A DNA stretch of 64,000 nt from Psococerastis gibbosa (taxonomy: Eukaryota; Arthropoda; Insecta; Psocodea; Psocidae): assembly GCA_963971405.1 (NCBI GenBank), contig OZ020488.1, forward strand, positions 46,358,888 to 46,422,887, given 5' to 3'. This document shows positions 50,301 to 59,475 of the stretch, piece by piece. Position 1 is the first letter of the stretch. The number at the start of each line of letters is the position of its first letter. The notes beneath the pieces were generated by a model. The model was not told the DNA's origin. It was given only the letters and a program-made list of their open reading frames with translations, and made no database searches. The position numbers were made by a program, and so were the translations under genes.

Positions 50301-53300
50301 ATGTACATGTACGTACATGTTTGAGATTGCCTCAACCTGTCAGAAAGTTAGGATTTGTTGGTCTCTGGCTGAGATTACCAAGTTCACTGCAGTTTAAAGC
50401 ATGGGTCTGTTCTGGTGAATTCAACTTATAGACTATGTATGGCCGTTGGCTGTAGAGAACAATGTAGGAATTTGAACTTGATATTGTAGGTCTATGTATA
50501 CGCATTAGTAGGTAAGCTACGTCCTACGATATGCAATTAATCCAAAGCGGTATATTCATTCTGCGCCTGTCAACATTAGCCATGCAGAACGAATTTGGTT
50601 GTTTCATTTTAGTATGATTTACATATAATTTTATTGTCCGTGAATAGCCGTTAGGGTGGGCCAAAATATCGCACTGAATAAATTTGAGATAGTACCTGGC
50701 CTACCGCGCGACCTGAACCTGGCATTGCTACAAAGTACCTACTCGCATGTCCATGTCCCCCTCACTACATTGGCCGGGTAGGTAGGCATGATAGTGACCG
50801 CAATATCGTAATTACCGTGCCTTACCACAGTCTAATGCCACAATACAATATACCAACTTGGTCTGTGCCATTAATTTCGGCCCATTTTCGTAGTCCAATT
50901 TGTAGGGAACTGGGCTATGCACAGGAAGATTAGGGTTCGAGGTTGGCCCGAGTTTAAGTGTGCTAGAGCATATGCTAAACTTACGATCTATATTGACTTT
51001 TGCTAGTGCTTCAACAGATTAGGTCAACTATTTTTTAGTTCACTGCAGTATAGGCTAGTAGGTAGACAGTAGGTAGAAACATCCAGGCGCGGATCTATAA
51101 GGGGGCTATGCCCCCCCCCCCCATTAGGTTCCTCAAAATTATATCAAAAACTATTTCAGTCCTATTTTTCACAAATTTTCTCCAGGGGGAGACCCCGGGG
51201 CCCCCCTCGTGCTCAATTGTATTAATTACCTATAATAAAGAACCCTTATTGCTCTAAAAATGCGGAAAACCCCAATATTTCAGCCCTATTTTTCAAAAAA
51301 TTTCACCCGGGAGAGACCCCCGGGCCCCCTTTCATGTTTCCGAACCCTCTGGTTCATGCGCTAAGGTCATTAATTTAAAAGCTGCGTACGAGAACGGTTT
51401 TCCCCATTTTATACACTTTTATGAAAATGGTTGGAAGGGCGCCAAATTATACACCGCCCCCTTCGAAAACCTATCGTTACGCCACTGACAAGTGCCTTCC
51501 CCTTTTAAAAGGTCTGGGACCACCTCTGATGATATTGGAAATTTTTTGCAATTCAGTTTTTGAATTCGTATTTAATCTTAGCCCCCTCCTTGGTCTTATT
51601 CTAGATCCGCGCCTGGACACATCGTACATGCTCGTCATTGGTCGTATAACCTTCTGTAAATGTAATACCTGATATCTCATGTGAAACACGGCATTTGACT
51701 TCACTTCTGACAGCATCAATAATTTTTCAGTATAAAATGCAGAAATAAATGGAAGAGCCGGCCCGAGTTTACTCAAACATACTTTCCTATTTATTATCTA
51801 ATTCAATTAGTAGAAAGACAATATGAGTAATTCCATAGTAAATCATTTTCCAATGGTTAAATTTTGGGATCCCTCGACACCCCCTACCCCAAAGCACTGA
51901 ATTGATCGATGGGATTGCATATTCTAAAACGGGCGGACCAATACATTTTAACACAGTAACAATGGCAGGGTATTGGAGCGTGCATTTTCCATTATTTCTT
52001 CAAAAAATAATTGTTTGCACAAAACTAAATCTATGTTTGGGAAAGCTACCTGTTTGCTTTTGTTACCAGAGCTATTTAACAATTAAAACATTATACCTGA
52101 AGGGTAAAAGCATTGATAGAAAGGTTCCGTAGAAAGATTATTTTTTAGTAATTTTTCATGAAAATTGAGTCATTTGTATTTTTATATTTATTTATTTATT
52201 ATATTATATTTATTTATTTATTTATTTTTAAACTTTTGTACGCCCAGAAGCAAACTATCGAATGGCAAGTGAACTATTGCGTTTTGTTATCATTAATAAC
52301 GACTACAATATAGGGCCTACATTTGAATTTTAAAAAAATCATTGAAGCCGTTTTAGAGACATAATTTTTCTAGAAATTTCATTGGTAATTTTTAAGGGTA
52401 ACCCCCCCCCCCCCAAACCCAAATAAATAATAGCCGTGAGATATTGAAATTGTACACACCATATTTCATCCAAATCCACCGAGTAGTTTACCCGCAAATC
52501 GATGAACAAACACAGACATTTTGTAAGAAAAAAAAAGAAAAAAAACACTTTTTTGGTTTCTGGGACCTCAAAACGTGTAAATCCGTTGAAATTTCGGAAT
52601 CGAAAATGTTGACCATCACAAAGCTTTCCATATACTACAGGTACATACAGTATACATGAAAGCAAAAATGTATTTAGTTATGGCACCGTGTGTTAGTTAT
52701 TGATTCATCTGACTATAAAAAGTTAAGTAGGCCTAGGCAGCATCATTTATCAGGCTAATTGATTAAACATGTTGGAAAGTCTCGAGAGGATAGTCAGGAT
52801 GCACCTACCTGTACAACTGTGGAAACAAGCCAATTTCCTATCGCCAATCGGGGACAGTCGGAGAAAACAATTAACAATATTCCGTATGCGGAGACGAGCT
52901 ACCAAGCAGCTTCAAACGCCTCATTCATTTTCTCGTCCACACAGCAAAACTATTGATACAATACAATAAATGTATATTTCCATAAAAAGTTAAGTTATAC
53001 AGTAATCGTAATGTATGCTGCAGGGCTCAGCCCGTGTGCAGCTTAAATTTGGAAAAAATCTTAATCTACGTTAATTCAGTAAGCCAGTCAGTACGTACTT
53101 GGCCTGTCGTTGTGTGTAGGTCAGTCTTGTAAGGGATACTTGTAGTGGCTGTGTTTCCATGTATCTAGTGACGTAATAGTGCTGTACTTGTGGTATTCTG
53201 TGTTTGTTGCTTTCCAATTTATACGTAGTATAAGGAAAGCTTTGTGATGGTCGAAATTTTCGATTCCGAGATTTCAACGGATTTACACGTTTTGAGGTCC

Positions 53301-56300
53301 CAGGAACCCAAAAAAGTGGTTTTTACAAAATGTCTGTCTGTCGGTCTGTCTGTCTGTTCGTCGATTTCCGGGCAAACTACTCAGTGGATTTGAGTGAAAT
53401 TTGGCATGTAGGTTCACAAAAATCATACCTCGGGATCATTTTTTTTTGGGCTAACTCAATTTGGGGGGGTTTTATTTTCAAAAAACTCCAAAAAAACGTC
53501 TAAAAAAATTATTTCTCAAAAACGGCTCCAACGATTTCTTTTAAATTCTCGTAGATTGTAGTCGTTATTAATGTTGACAAAATGCGGGGGGTCGCTTGCC
53601 CCTTGATAGTTTGCTTCTGGGGGTAAAAAAATAAAAATAACTAAATTTTAATGAAAAAATGACTAAAAAATGCGAAACCTTTCTATCGATGATTTCTACC
53701 TTCAAGCATGTTTTAGGTGTTAAATTGAGTAACGAAACCGGATAGGTTGCTTTCCCAAAAAAATATTTGGTTTTGCCCAAAAAATTATTTTTTGAAAAAA
53801 ATGATAGAAAATTCGCGCTCAAATGCATTGCATGCCCTGACATTATTGCTGTGTGGTAATTAATGTGTTTGTTTGACCTATCGAGAATTTACCTCACTTC
53901 CAGTGACGTCAGGTGGACAACCGCCCCCCTCCCCCGAGATATCGGAAATTTAACCATAGGAAAAATATTTGCCATAAAATTACTAATTTTCTCTATCTAA
54001 TAATTTTGATAAATTGGAAAGCATGTTCGAGTGAACTCGGACCGGTTCTTTTTAAATGTATGTGATATTGTTTCTATGATAAATAACTGTTTTATTGTGG
54101 GTATTTCAGCTAATTTAATGAGTTCTTTGCTTGGGAAAATATTCTCTTTTTTATGTATGACTTTTAGTATTTTTCTTTGGGTGATATTTACTCTTTCAAT
54201 CACATTTTGGTAAGCTCCACCCCATGCTATAATTCCATAATTTAAGTGTGAGTGTGACTGCACTAATGCATGATAGACACTGGTTAGCTGTTTTATATTC
54301 TTAATTGGTAGAACTTGTATATGGTTTTTCTAAATTTGGCAACCACATTTAAGATGTGCTCTTTCCATTTAATTTTACTATCGAATGTTATTCCAAGGTA
54401 TTTCGCTGAGCTGACTTTCGTAATATCTTGAATTTCGGGTGAATTTTTTATAATTGTGTTTGGAGTATTTGTCGTAATTGTGTTTGGCTTCTTTGCTGTG
54501 ATAGGCTCGTTAAACTCCATGTATATAGTTTTTTTTAAGTTTATTGTTAAGAGATTGGCTTTTTCTTGAAGACCACGTTAAGAAAGGTTAGAACTGTCCT
54601 TTGACCCGAATAATTGGCAAATACGAAAGGCAAGTGCGATACTCAAGAACCGACAACAACAAATTCAGAAGTCAGCAACCCTCCTCGTCGATTGTTGGCT
54701 ACCCACGCGCATATTATGCTCCGAGGTTCCAACTTATCAGCACTCCATGAAAACTATTGCTCAACATTAACTTCAACATTCACTCCATTCATCATTAGTG
54801 CAGGCGCTATAGGTAGTTGAGTATACAAAATATGAGGACCGCATTCTGAAAATTGTTTTGAACTCAGAAAAGCTTACAGATTATGATTCTGGATGTTGCC
54901 GGGGGGTTTTATGGTCGAGTTTTTTTATACCCCCCCCCCCCTTAGAAATCAAGTAAATAGACTAAACAAATATTTTGGAACCATTTTAATGATTGCTTTA
55001 GTGACAATATCCACTTTTTTTCTAATGATTAATGATACTTATAGCTAGTCAATTAAAAAAAGTTACAAATAAAAGTAAGAATTGCTGGTCCAAAAATATT
55101 TAATACGAAAAATCAAATTATTACGTAATTCATTAGAAAATATACAAATAATCAATCTTTTTCATTTTTACAGTCATTATTATTACATATTACATTTGCA
55201 TTGCATTTATCCACATATATGTTTGAGCCAGTGGTGGCCCCAAGGGAGGGCACTCTATTTGTAAATGTTAATGGCAATGTAATACTGTTTAACAAGTTCG
55301 CACGTCAGTTTAGACTTAGGTGAACAGCCCGGTGGTTGGTCGAACTCACCCTCAATAAGGGCCGTATTACGGTATATGCAAGTTAGCCTAGCTATACTTA
55401 CCATAATTAGCTAATGAAGTGACTAACTACCTCAAGCCCCATAACCATCATATCATTGCCAATGAAATGTGGTAACGAGGCCAAAGTAAAGTTGGAGTGC
55501 GTGTGGCTCTTTGTTTTATATGGGAAAAACAACTCGTAAATATCTTCAAAAGATAATGCTAAGAATATTAAAATGCATTAGTATTCATTCGAAAGACCCA
55601 TAATGAAATTCATTACCAGGCTAATTTTTTCATATTTCCATATGTATTCCCATTTCCATTTTCCAATGAGTCATTGCAGAATGGGGCCGGGGCTCTCCCC
55701 CAGGGATTTTTTTTTTTATAAAATAGGCTTGAAATACTGGGGTTTTATGCATTTCGAATGCAGAAAGGTGTAGTTTTTACCAACGAAGATTAATACAATT
55801 AGAGACAAGGAGGCTCTGGGGGTCTCCCCCCTGGAAAATCATAATGAAATCCTGGGACCTCGAAACGTGACAATTCGTTAAAATTTAGAAATATAAAATT
55901 TCGAACATCACAGAGTTTTCCTTATACTAACGTATAAATAGGAAAGCAAAAAAGAGCAGAAATTGACTGGTTATTACAAATCGAGTGATCTTCTCCACAT
56001 CAATTGCAACATCCCACAATGCAAATTCATCAAACCCAAACCAAAACAATTTAGTTTATCCTAGGTCACTCGCGAGTGTCGAATCGCCCGTGTGTACAGG
56101 ACCTCTGCAGAAAAAATGGTTGCGTCCACCCTTTAAGTTTTTCAATTTATTTCACAGCAGTCAGTGGTTGACCCGACACATTGACACATCTCCAAGTTAC
56201 GCCCGGTATGTGTATACTCTGGGTATAGATAGATATAGGTAGGCTATAGGGATAGCCCAATGTCGGTGTCGTTATATTCTGCAATGTTATTGTTGATTTT

Positions 56301-57994
56301 TGACCCGCTTGTGTCGCTTATGAGTAAGGAATGGAATGGGTCATCAAATTGCATTTGTTTGGCTGTGACAGCGAAATGGCGCCGGTCGGACAGAGCATTT
56401 GTCCGAGCAACGGGACCATTGTTACGGGTGCTGTCACGTAAGGCCCTCTGACCCCGCGGCCCGCCGAGCCACGATTCAAATAAGGTACCCCAAAATGAGC
56501 CCAATCATTTTACTTAATTCCCCTTCTTCCGCCCATTTGGCCGGGTTCCTCTATTAAAAGACATTTGCTGGTCGTGTACGGTAAGTGGCTTTGCCCTTAT
56601 TTCCTTTCCAACATGATTGCAGCTACTTTCCATGAAGAGACAAAGGCAAGGGACACAGACAGAGCCGTGCGGTCCATTATTTCGTCATGAGGAAAAACAT
56701 TGAAATGACACCCCCTTTTCGAACAGATCAACATCAGCAGATGTTACTACAATAAATTTACCAGAGCCCGTGGAGCTTCGGAACCTAAGACAATCGCCAC
56801 ACTGCCTCATAGGACCGGTCATAGGCAGGCCTAGAGACGTACAGAATGCTTTATGAGAGAACAGACATGATTCCAATAGTTAATTCGAGGAAACTGGGAA
56901 AAATTGGCGACAATAGCATTGTTTGCTTTCCCGAGACATCCCGCCTCTGGGTAATTGCTGAGAAGCTCGTCTACTGGTGCGGAATGGGTTTGATCCCTTT
57001 TTTGTTCGGTCTACCTCTGTGCACTGAGGAGGATGACAAGTGGTTTACGTACGCTACTGTGAGAAAGTCGGCTGTGGCTGGCCATCTGGCTGGCAACATG
57101 TCGCCGATAATTAGCCAATGACGGTCCGACTATTGCCCAATGACTGTCGGAGATATTGCCGGCAAATGCTGTTTTGATTAGTTTTCTATATCTGGGCCGG
57201 TCTGTTACCACCGCATTCAATCGGTGAGTAGAGACCATTTACTACTTGTCCCATGATTATATTCCAATTTAAGAAGCTTCATGCGCATAATATCTGACAT
57301 TGTTTAGTTACCAGGGAATTCAAAACACCACTTTTTTAATTAAAAGAGTTGAATTTGACAGGAAATCTTGCTCGTAGACCCATCAACGGGATTAGCGTGT
57401 CAAGTTAAAAGAATGATTCTCTACAAATGACTGTTGTTACAACAAGGTATATGGGACATCATTGATGGCTCTATTCAATTAATATTTTTTTGAGAAATTT
57501 GACGAGTGTAAGTAGATGTCCGTTTGACCGTTTCCCTCTTAATTGGGACTGAAATGAAATATGAAATGAAATTCGTTTATTTCTTTATGTAAGTGTACAA
57601 TTAATAATATTTTGTATTATTGTACAATTTGTACTATATGATTGTGTTGACAAGAGGGCAACATACGCTAAATGCTCGTTTAAAGAATTTTATAAAGGGC
57701 AGCCACAGTATATGCATGCTACCCTAACATCTGTAAGTATAGTTTATTCATGTACTTTTAATGATAAACAAGTTGGATTGTGGTCTTTGACATACTGAAT
57801 GTGTTTACTGTTTAGAGCGTATAGCGCATTATAGTTTTGGGTTATATCGTTGCCCTGAGTGGTGATGACGTTCGGTGAGATATTAAAAAGGTAGTGAATT
57901 GAAATACATTTTATGTATTTTTACTTACCACTAACGTAAGGAAGTAGCCGATTAGCCGACAGAGCCCGCGCCCGCGCCACGCCATGCTCCTCAT
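41160..57994 (-). CDS. ZP-2: ZP-domain type I membrane protein (eight coding exons)
   Basis: Gene-level entry. Exons on the minus strand: 57994-57929, 48931-48499, 48314-48192, 47178-46891, 43464-43238, 42868-42659, 42215-42062, 41380-41160. They total 1722 bases, 573 residues plus stop, with every junction phase matching. Layout: signal peptide about 1-27; ZP domain about 46-291 with cysteines 52, 82, 103, 138 (ZP-N) and 172, 217, 235, 278, 283, 287, 291 (ZP-C); a charged, proline-rich linker with three PPRKEA-like repeats; furin site RRKR at 438-441; membrane helix about 502-525; basic tail of about 48 residues. Spacing of the first three ZP-N cysteines and of all ZP-C cysteines equals that of ZP-1, so the two are paralogues. 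Expected role: apical extracellular matrix or membrane protein of cuticle-forming epithelium. The orthologue name is not resolved. Confidence 0.9.
42062..42215 (-). CDS. ZP-2 exon 7 (juxtamembrane ectodomain)
   Basis: Acceptor TGTGCTCCAG, donor CCAG before GTACGA; 154 bases, phase 0 to phase 1, residues 450-500 plus one base. It contains GLYEVISEADLAFTPDS, similar in position to the hydrophobic DLTFTL segment of ZP-1, and the conserved pre-membrane cysteine in YGICLPMPG (ZP-1: GLVCMSAPG). Confidence 0.87.
42659..42868 (-). CDS. ZP-2 exon 6 (linker with furin-type site RRKR)
   Basis: Acceptor TTTGTTACAG, donor AAAG before GTGAGT; 210 bases, exactly 70 codons, phase 0 at both ends (residues 380-449). 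It ends with PHARRKRSVVVSDRK, whose RRKR is the consensus proprotein-convertase site expected between a ZP domain and the membrane anchor. The rest is low-complexity, charged linker. Confidence 0.85.
43238..43464 (-). CDS. ZP-2 exon 5 (charged proline-rich linker)
   Basis: Acceptor TACTTGCACAG precedes 43464; enters in phase 1 and leaves in phase 0 at TTCCAG before GTCAGT. Residues 305-379, beginning LYGDLTERKDTV, then the imperfect repeat KAPPRKEAPPRKEAP, then an acidic stretch with LYDDLVEEPE. No ZP-1 counterpart is obvious in sequence, though ZP-1 also has a proline-rich linker in the same place. Confidence 0.82.
43465..46890 (-). other. ZP-2 intron 4 (3.4 kb)
   Basis: GT-AG, phase 1. Contains a dispersed repeat at 43940-44290 shared with 17405-17700 and a short segment at 44365-44445 resembling 562-640. 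The small plus-strand open frames at 44.5 and 46.0-46.6 kb have no recognisable domain. Confidence 0.6.
43940..44290 (+). repeat. Dispersed repeat D, copy 2
   Basis: Partner of 17405-17700; lies in ZP-2 intron 4 and is interrupted by short indels. It carries CAAGATGGCGGCC where the first copy has a related CAATATGGGGGCC. Confidence 0.65.
46891..47178 (-). CDS. ZP-2 exon 4 (ZP-C, end of ZP domain)
   Basis: Acceptor TTGTTGCAG precedes 47178; 288 bases, phase 1 to phase 1, residues 209-303 plus parts of 208 and 304. It includes cysteines 217, 235, 278, 283, 287, 291 and the phrase DEDGCVLRPKMISRFLKVKG, parallel to DQKGCVTRPKLMSRFTKIKN in ZP-1. Donor is CCGCAG followed by GTCAGT at 46890. The overlapping plus-strand ORF is a shadow. 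Confidence 0.92.
47179..48191 (-). other. ZP-2 intron 3, GC-AG type, hosting a hAT-like insertion
   Basis: Begins GCAAGT at 48191 and ends TTGTTGCAG at 47179, 1013 bases. A 344-base element with inverted ends lies inside it at 47749-48092. Confidence 0.75.
47749..48092. mobile_element. hAT-like element in ZP-2 intron 3
   Basis: Left end CAGAGCCGTAAAGTT and right end (reverse complement) CAGGGGCGTAAAGTT match at 13 of 15 positions. GTCCCAC lies next to both ends, consistent with a decayed target duplication. G- and C-runs near the right end, and the TTTTACGCATTTTAATAG phrase resembles the interior of the 9.1 kb element. Confidence 0.65.
48192..48314 (-). CDS. ZP-2 exon 3 (start of ZP-C), ending at a GC donor
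   Basis: 123 bases, phase 1 to phase 1, after acceptor TTTTATAG. It encodes GDNVDCWMEIQHGKGPWAP and on to NDYRG, matching GDNVGCWMQIQVGKGPWAS in ZP-1. The only in-frame exit is AGAG followed by GCAAGT at 48191, a consensus GC donor. The nearest GT, two bases downstream of that GC, would break the frame of the following FDMRVKSC segment. Confidence 0.85.
48499..48931 (-). CDS. ZP-2 exon 2 (ZP-N subdomain)
   Basis: Acceptor ATTTTCAG ends at 48932; the frame opens with VGCRGAGGGDV and encodes residues 23-166 plus one base of codon 167. It holds the ZP-N cysteines and the FEGIVFSKGQYGDPRCVY segment, which aligns with FYGIVFSKGHYSNVNCVH in ZP-1. Donor is AGAG followed by GTCAGT at 48498. Confidence 0.92.
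51084..51615. mobile_element. hAT-like non-autonomous element in ZP-2 intron 1
   Basis: Inverted ends CAGGCGCGGATCTA and TAGATCCGCGCCTG, flanked by GAAACATC and GACACATC, an 8-bp duplication with one difference. The interior has repeats with CCCCGGGCCCC and AATATTTCAGCCCTATTTTTC like those in 9103-9931, in the opposite orientation. No transposase. Confidence 0.8.
51890..52640 (+). repeat. LINE 3'-tail family, copy 4
   Basis: Contains GAATTGATCGATGGGATT as in copy 2, a (TTTA)n tract at about 52185-52228, a C-run near 52401, and ends AAGCTTTCCATATACTACAG. Confidence 0.7.
53209..54050 (-). repeat. LINE 3'-tail family, copy 5 (continues into RT ORF)
   Basis: Near-identical in organisation to copy 1 at 2567-3420, from the hairpin terminus to GGACCGGTTCTTT. 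Beyond that it runs without a break into the RT C-terminal sequence at 53997-54580, which is how the family was identified. Confidence 0.78.
53997..54580 (-). pseudogene. Non-LTR retrotransposon RT C-terminal region
   Basis: The minus strand reads LQEKANLLTINLKKTIYMEF, then SSAKYLGITFDSKIKWKEHI, then after a frameshift SHSHLNYGIIAWGGAYQNVI and TQRKILKVIHKK. YLGI.FD..L.W..H and YGI..WG.......I...Q.K.LR.I are standard post-RT motifs of Jockey/CR1-type LINEs. The frameshift near 54290 makes it a pseudogene. Confidence 0.85.
54803..55236 (+). repeat. Dispersed repeat E, copy 1
   Basis: Closely similar to 62142-62570, starting GCGCTATAGGTAGTTGAGTA and including a C-run and TATGGTCGAG. In the second copy the sequence continues into an unidentified transposon ORF; here it stops at GTTTGAGCCAGTGG. 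Confidence 0.8.
55680..55947. mobile_element. hAT-like fragment joined to LINE-tail fragment (copy 6)
   Basis: 55680-55850 has the GGGGTTTTATGCATTTCGAA and CTCCCCC phrases of the hAT interior. 55842-55947 carries CCTGGGACCTCGAAACGTG and ends CCTTATACTAACGTATAAAT, the LINE terminus on the plus strand. Confidence 0.6.
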
Positions 57995-58015
57995 GGTCGA
58001 GCCAGCTCCACACGT
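57929..58015 (-). CDS. ZP-2 exon 1 (5' UTR end plus signal peptide)
   Basis: Minus-strand acceptor GTTGTTACAG precedes 58015; the ATG at 57994 has A at -3 (ACCATGA). Twenty-two codons read MRSMAWRGRGLCRLIGYFLT plus LV and end at donor GTAAGT (phase 0). With the next exon (VGCRGAGGG) this makes a standard signal peptide: basic n-region, LIGYFLTLVV core, small residues near a likely cleavage site. A second in-frame ATG is at codon 4. The upstream acceptor implies an additional non-coding exon beyond 58015. Confidence 0.8.
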
Positions 58016-58087
58016 CTGTAACAACACGCAACACATTCAAACTACCGAATACGTCCTCAAAATCAACTACCGATCGTACAGCTATAA

Positions 58088-58300
58088 TTAGTAAATACAA
58101 CAAATGAGGTTAGGGCCAACAATTGATACTTTTGTCTTTAAGTCTGTCTGACATAGCTTGTTTCCTAAACTTACTTGCTGAGATCTATCTTCTAGATAAC
58201 TTTTAAACCTGTCATTACTTTGTCCACGGATCCCATAGCGTTCAAGTTTGGCTAGTAAAATTTCCGAATCAACCAGGTCGAACACATATACATAGTATTT
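58088..58300 (-). pseudogene. LINE reverse-transcriptase fragment next to ZP-2 exon 1
   Basis: The minus strand reads FDLVDSEILLAKLERYGIRG followed by RFKSYLEDRSQQVSLGNK, the conserved FD.VDH.ILL.KL..YGIRG....WF.SYL..R.Q.V block of Jockey-type RTs. Sits about 70 bases upstream of the ZP-2 exon 1 acceptor. No active-site FADD is present. Confidence 0.8.
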
Positions 58301-58761
58301 TACGAGTAGGTATGTGGCCGAGTACAGTGGGGTATACTGCAGATTGTAGAAGGAGTTACCCGATTTTGGCTTAGTAAGTGACTGCCACATACAAGTTACA
58401 TATAGGTACACACATCAGAATACGAAGTGAAGAAAGAGCAATCAAAATCACTTGAGGAATAACACTCCAGAATATTACTACTAATTGATTTTCCGTAGTG
58501 TTTAAAGCGAACAACGTGTCTCCCGTTCAATTTTCAGCATTGAATATGAACAATAATGAAATTTTCAATGAGGCAATACCTGCACACTTCCAAATTTCCA
58601 ATGCTAATCTTTTTGAGGCTCAATCACAATCGTTAAAAAAATCATTAGGTACGTTGCTAAAATAAATTATTATTGTTTTTGGTGATAAACCTGCCTTTTT
58701 CGATGCAAGTAAACTCGGACCGGTTCTTTAAAATAGCGTTGTCATGTCAATTCTGAATAAA

Positions 58762-59475
58762 AGAACCGGTACGTGTGAACATCTACATGCTTTCCAATTT
58801 ATCAATTAGTATAGGCATTTATAGGCATTATAGTAATCCACTATTATGAGAACTGTATTTCCATGTTTCCATGCTAAACAATTGGTATAAGGATACAATT
58901 TCTGCTGCGACTATTTTCCCTAGCCAAAAGCACTGGAGTGATGAGGACAAGTCACGATATGTAACCCATGGGGCACGGGTTATCCATAATTTCTACAAAA
59001 ATATTTTTTCTTCACAACCAAACCTTGCTTGGGAAAGCAACTTGTTCGGTTTTGTTACTCAAGTTCAATTAAGCACCTAAAACATACCCGAAGTTAGAAA
59101 GCACCGATCGAAAGGTTCCGCGCACAAGTAATATTTTCGTTATTTTTCATCAAAATTGAGTCTATTGGTTTAGCCCAAAAAAAGAAAATGGCCCCGAGAA
59201 ATTAGAAAAGGAAGAAAGGAAATTGTCTTTACTTTCCATCTGGGCGAATTTGGCTCGCTCTTAACCCATGATATGATATGAGTTTTTTTAAAACTACATG
59301 CCGAATTCCATCATATACTATCAAATGGGTTGCCCACAGATCGACAAACAGACATTCCGTAAAAACCAATTCTTTGATTCTGGGACCTCATGTGGAATTC
59401 GTTAAAACCTTGAAGTTGCAAATTTCGACCATGACAAAGCTTACCTTATAATATCGTGTAATTTGGAAAGCAATA
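58762..59475 (+). repeat. LINE 3'-tail family, copy 7
   Basis: Has AACTTGTTCGGTTTTGTTAC, GACAAACAGACATTCCGTAA and ends AAAGCTTACCTTATAATATC, then TTTGGAAAGCAA. An inverted scrap with ACTCGGACCGGTTCTTT lies just upstream at about 58711-58733. Confidence 0.65.

Larger units (their letters stand above)
48932..57928 (-). other. ZP-2 intron 1 (9.0 kb), loaded with mobile elements
   Basis: GT-AG, phase 0, at the same place in the signal peptide as the ZP-1 intron. It contains a hAT-like element (51084-51615), LINE-tail copies (51890-52640, 53209-54590, 55842-55947), a dispersed repeat (54803-55236) and a hAT-like fragment (about 55680-55850). Outside these I see no coding sequence. Confidence 0.75.
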
